Origin: Syntrophomonadaceae bacterium
Lineage (GTDB): Bacteria; Bacillota; Dethiobacteria; DTU022; UBA8154
Direction of reading: 5' to 3'
Length of the DNA: 6,672 nucleotides
Assembly (NCBI GenBank): GCA_007122565.1
Contig: SKTJ01000059.1
Span: 1-6,672, forward strand
Shown in pieces: positions 5,808 through 6,672 of this stretch. Position 1 is the first letter of the stretch. Every line of letters starts with the position of its first letter. Under the pieces are notes generated by a model that worked only from the letters and a program-made list of their open reading frames with translations, was not told the DNA's origin and did no database searches. Made by a program: the position numbers and the translations under genes.

Positions 5808-6150
5808 GCGAAATGCAGATGTTCTCCGAAGAATCATTTATTATTGTAATGAGATTTCAGAGACCATTGAGCGATTTGGTGAGGATTATACGATATTTGT
5901 TAAAGATTCCGTATATAAAAATGCCACTGCTCTTTGTGTTTTACAAATTGGCGAGCTAACTACAAATTTGACAGATGATTTTAAGCAAACCTACACAGGA
6001 ATGCCTTGGGCGCAAATAAAAGCTTTACGCAATATAGTTGCCCATAACTATGGCAAAATCGACGATGAGATTTTATGGGAAACAATTACGATAGATATAC
6101 CGAATCTAAAAAAATATTGCTCCAGTATTCTTCCAAAAGTTGAAGAATAG
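5797..6150 (+). CDS. hepT: HepT-like HEPN ribonuclease toxin (DUF86 family)
   Basis: This 117-residue, mostly helical HEPN protein has the family length. The catalytic RX4HXY motif is intact as RNIVAHNY (Arg78, His83, Tyr85), preceded by the characteristic PWAQIKAL. The HEPN dimer uses Arg and His to cleave RNA; the Tyr is the residue AMPylated by the MNT partner in studied pairs. The helix containing LCVLQIGELTTNL (46-58) matches the conserved DUF86 core. The start is the ATG at 5797, 9 bases after GGAGG (5783-5787) that lies inside the mntA coding end. The 11-base overlap with mntA ensures antitoxin is made first from the shared message. The target RNA cannot be deduced here. Seen: motif and overlap. 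Known: the toxin role of the family. Inferred: this copy is functional. Confidence 0.93.
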   Translation: MRGERNADVLRRIIYYCNEISETIERFGEDYTIFVKDSVYKNATALCVLQIGELTTNLTDDFKQTYTGMPWAQIKALRNIVAHNYGKIDDEILWETITIDIPNLKKYCSSILPKVEE

Positions 6151-6390
6151 AATAATAGGTTCAGCGAAGAAGATAAAGGTTATATTGGGCATACCTGGTC
6201 TTAATACATTTTTGATGATAACCGATACCAGCAATTAATAGTTTCAGTTTAAAATAACAAGGGAGCCTCCACTGCACCTGCTTCTGCAAACGCTGGCAGG
6301 CAATATAGAATTATAAGTGATGGGTTTTTCGTCAGTGGAAAGGTTATTTGTGCTGACGCGTTAAATAAGCCTGAACATTGGAGAGAATAG
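6151..6390 (+). pseudogene. Possible decayed coding stretch between hepT and methyltransferase
   Basis: No intact gene is present in the gap from 6151 to about 6431. Reading on in the hepT frame gives protein-like text broken by stops at 6202, 6250 and 6388: a piece containing FSEEDKGYIGHTWS, a piece containing YIFDDNRYQQLIVSV, and a 45-codon piece with GRQYRIISDGFFVSGKV and ending NKPEHWRE. None has an ATG or a ribosome binding site. The last piece has the mixed composition of real protein. I do not recognise it. It may be the remains of an accessory gene, or chance. Confidence 0.2.
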
Positions 6391-6431
6391 TCAGTATTGA
6401 AGCCTTTAGAGCGAAAAAGCATTTTACATTA

Positions 6432-6459
6432 CATGAATGCGAGGCCATGAATGCGAGGC
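6432..6459. repeat. Perfect 14-bp tandem duplication at the methyltransferase 5' end
   Basis: CATGAATGCGAGGC occurs twice head to tail, at 6432-6445 and 6446-6459. Each copy carries an ATG start and a GAGG. Fourteen is not a multiple of three, so the duplication changes the frame upstream. It creates a five-codon minicistron (ATG 6433 to TGA 6448-6450) whose stop overlaps an ATG at 6447 in the methyltransferase frame. Confidence 0.9.
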
Positions 6460-6467
6460 GAAGCGAT

Positions 6468-6672
6468 ATGAATTGGATGGCTTACAATGAACTTGCCTGG
6501 ACTGATGATATCCTGGCCCCTCCTGAAACTTATGAAGAAGAGGCACTTATCTACGTTGAGGTTATAAAAAAACGTATTTCTGCCCAAACAGTAACAATGC
6601 TACACCTGGGCTGTGGTGCGGGTGGGCATGATTTTCATTTCAAGGAGCATTTTTCGGTTACGGGAGCGGATA
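6468..6672 (+). CDS. Class I SAM-dependent methyltransferase, 3'-truncated by window edge
   Basis: Sixty-eight codons are visible before the window ends. The protein starts MNWMAYNELAWTDDILAPPE and reaches motif I, the glycine-rich SAM-binding loop, as LHLGCGAGGHDFHF at about 48-61, followed by the beta-2 strand ending in the acidic TGAD (65-68), which would contact the SAM ribose. This order is standard for Rossmann-fold methyltransferases; the substrate is not apparent. The ATG at 6468 is preferred because GAGG (6455-6458) lies 9 bases before it. An in-frame ATG at 6447 would add seven residues but has its GAGG only 2-3 bases away, and a TTG at 6378 would add thirty residues without any ribosome binding site. 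The frame is open back to a stop at 6372-6374. The gene lies beyond the accessory cassette and a tandem duplication. Confidence 0.82.
   Translation, partial: MNWMAYNELAWTDDILAPPETYEEEALIYVEVIKKRISAQTVTMLHLGCGAGGHDFHFKEHFSVTGAD

Noticed and set aside
6277..6300. Hairpin CCTGC/GCAGG after hepT as a terminator
   Set aside because: The stem is five pairs over a 14-base loop with no T-tract; likely chance.
6378..6467. TTG start at 6378 for the methyltransferase
   Set aside because: The frame is open and protein-like from here, but no ribosome binding site precedes it and family members typically start close to the NELAWT block.
1..6672. tRNA, rRNA or CRISPR array
   Set aside because: No tRNA cloverleaf with a TTCGANNC-type T-loop, no rRNA-like segment, and no regularly spaced direct repeats were seen on either strand.

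Overview
The window looks like a low-to-mid GC Bacillota (Clostridia-type) chromosome. The evidence is the adjacent pair cdaA (c-di-AMP synthase) and cdaR (YbbR-domain regulator) followed by glmS, together with strong AGGAGG-type ribosome binding sites. A Peptococcales/Desulfotomaculum-like host is a guess from the overall feel and cannot be settled from the sequence alone.

Layout. Positions 1-1065 hold the C-terminal three quarters of an AgcS-type alanine/glycine:sodium symporter, running in from the left edge. A 138-base gap rich in CAGA/TCTG dyads and containing a TATAAT box leads into cdaA (1204-2016) and cdaR (2038-2997), which are 21 bases apart and surely co-transcribed. After a 181-base gap comes a complete glmS (3179-5008). 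The usual layout in this phylum is cdaA-cdaR-glmM-glmS; here glmM is not between cdaR and glmS and no remnant of it is visible. The unit still joins c-di-AMP signalling to amino-sugar (cell wall precursor) supply.

From 5009 onward the character changes. About 500 bases without a recognised gene carry hairpins, a fragment resembling a widespread GTCATTGCGAG palindromic repeat, and a possible 38-codon single-helix membrane peptide. An AT-rich two-gene cassette follows, with its own extended -10 promoter and nested dyads: mntA (5505-5807, minimal nucleotidyltransferase antitoxin) overlapping hepT (5797-6150, HEPN ribonuclease toxin). It is a textbook MNT/HEPN toxin-antitoxin module with all catalytic motifs intact. 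Next come about 300 bases of what may be decayed coding DNA, a perfect 14-bp tandem duplication, and the first 68 codons of a class I SAM-dependent methyltransferase that leaves the window at the right edge.

The left 5 kb reads as conserved housekeeping sequence and the right 1.6 kb as accessory sequence. I did not find a clearly undescribed system. The best leads are the missing glmM, the symmetric elements in the cdaA and mntA promoters, the small membrane ORF, and the duplication at the methyltransferase start.
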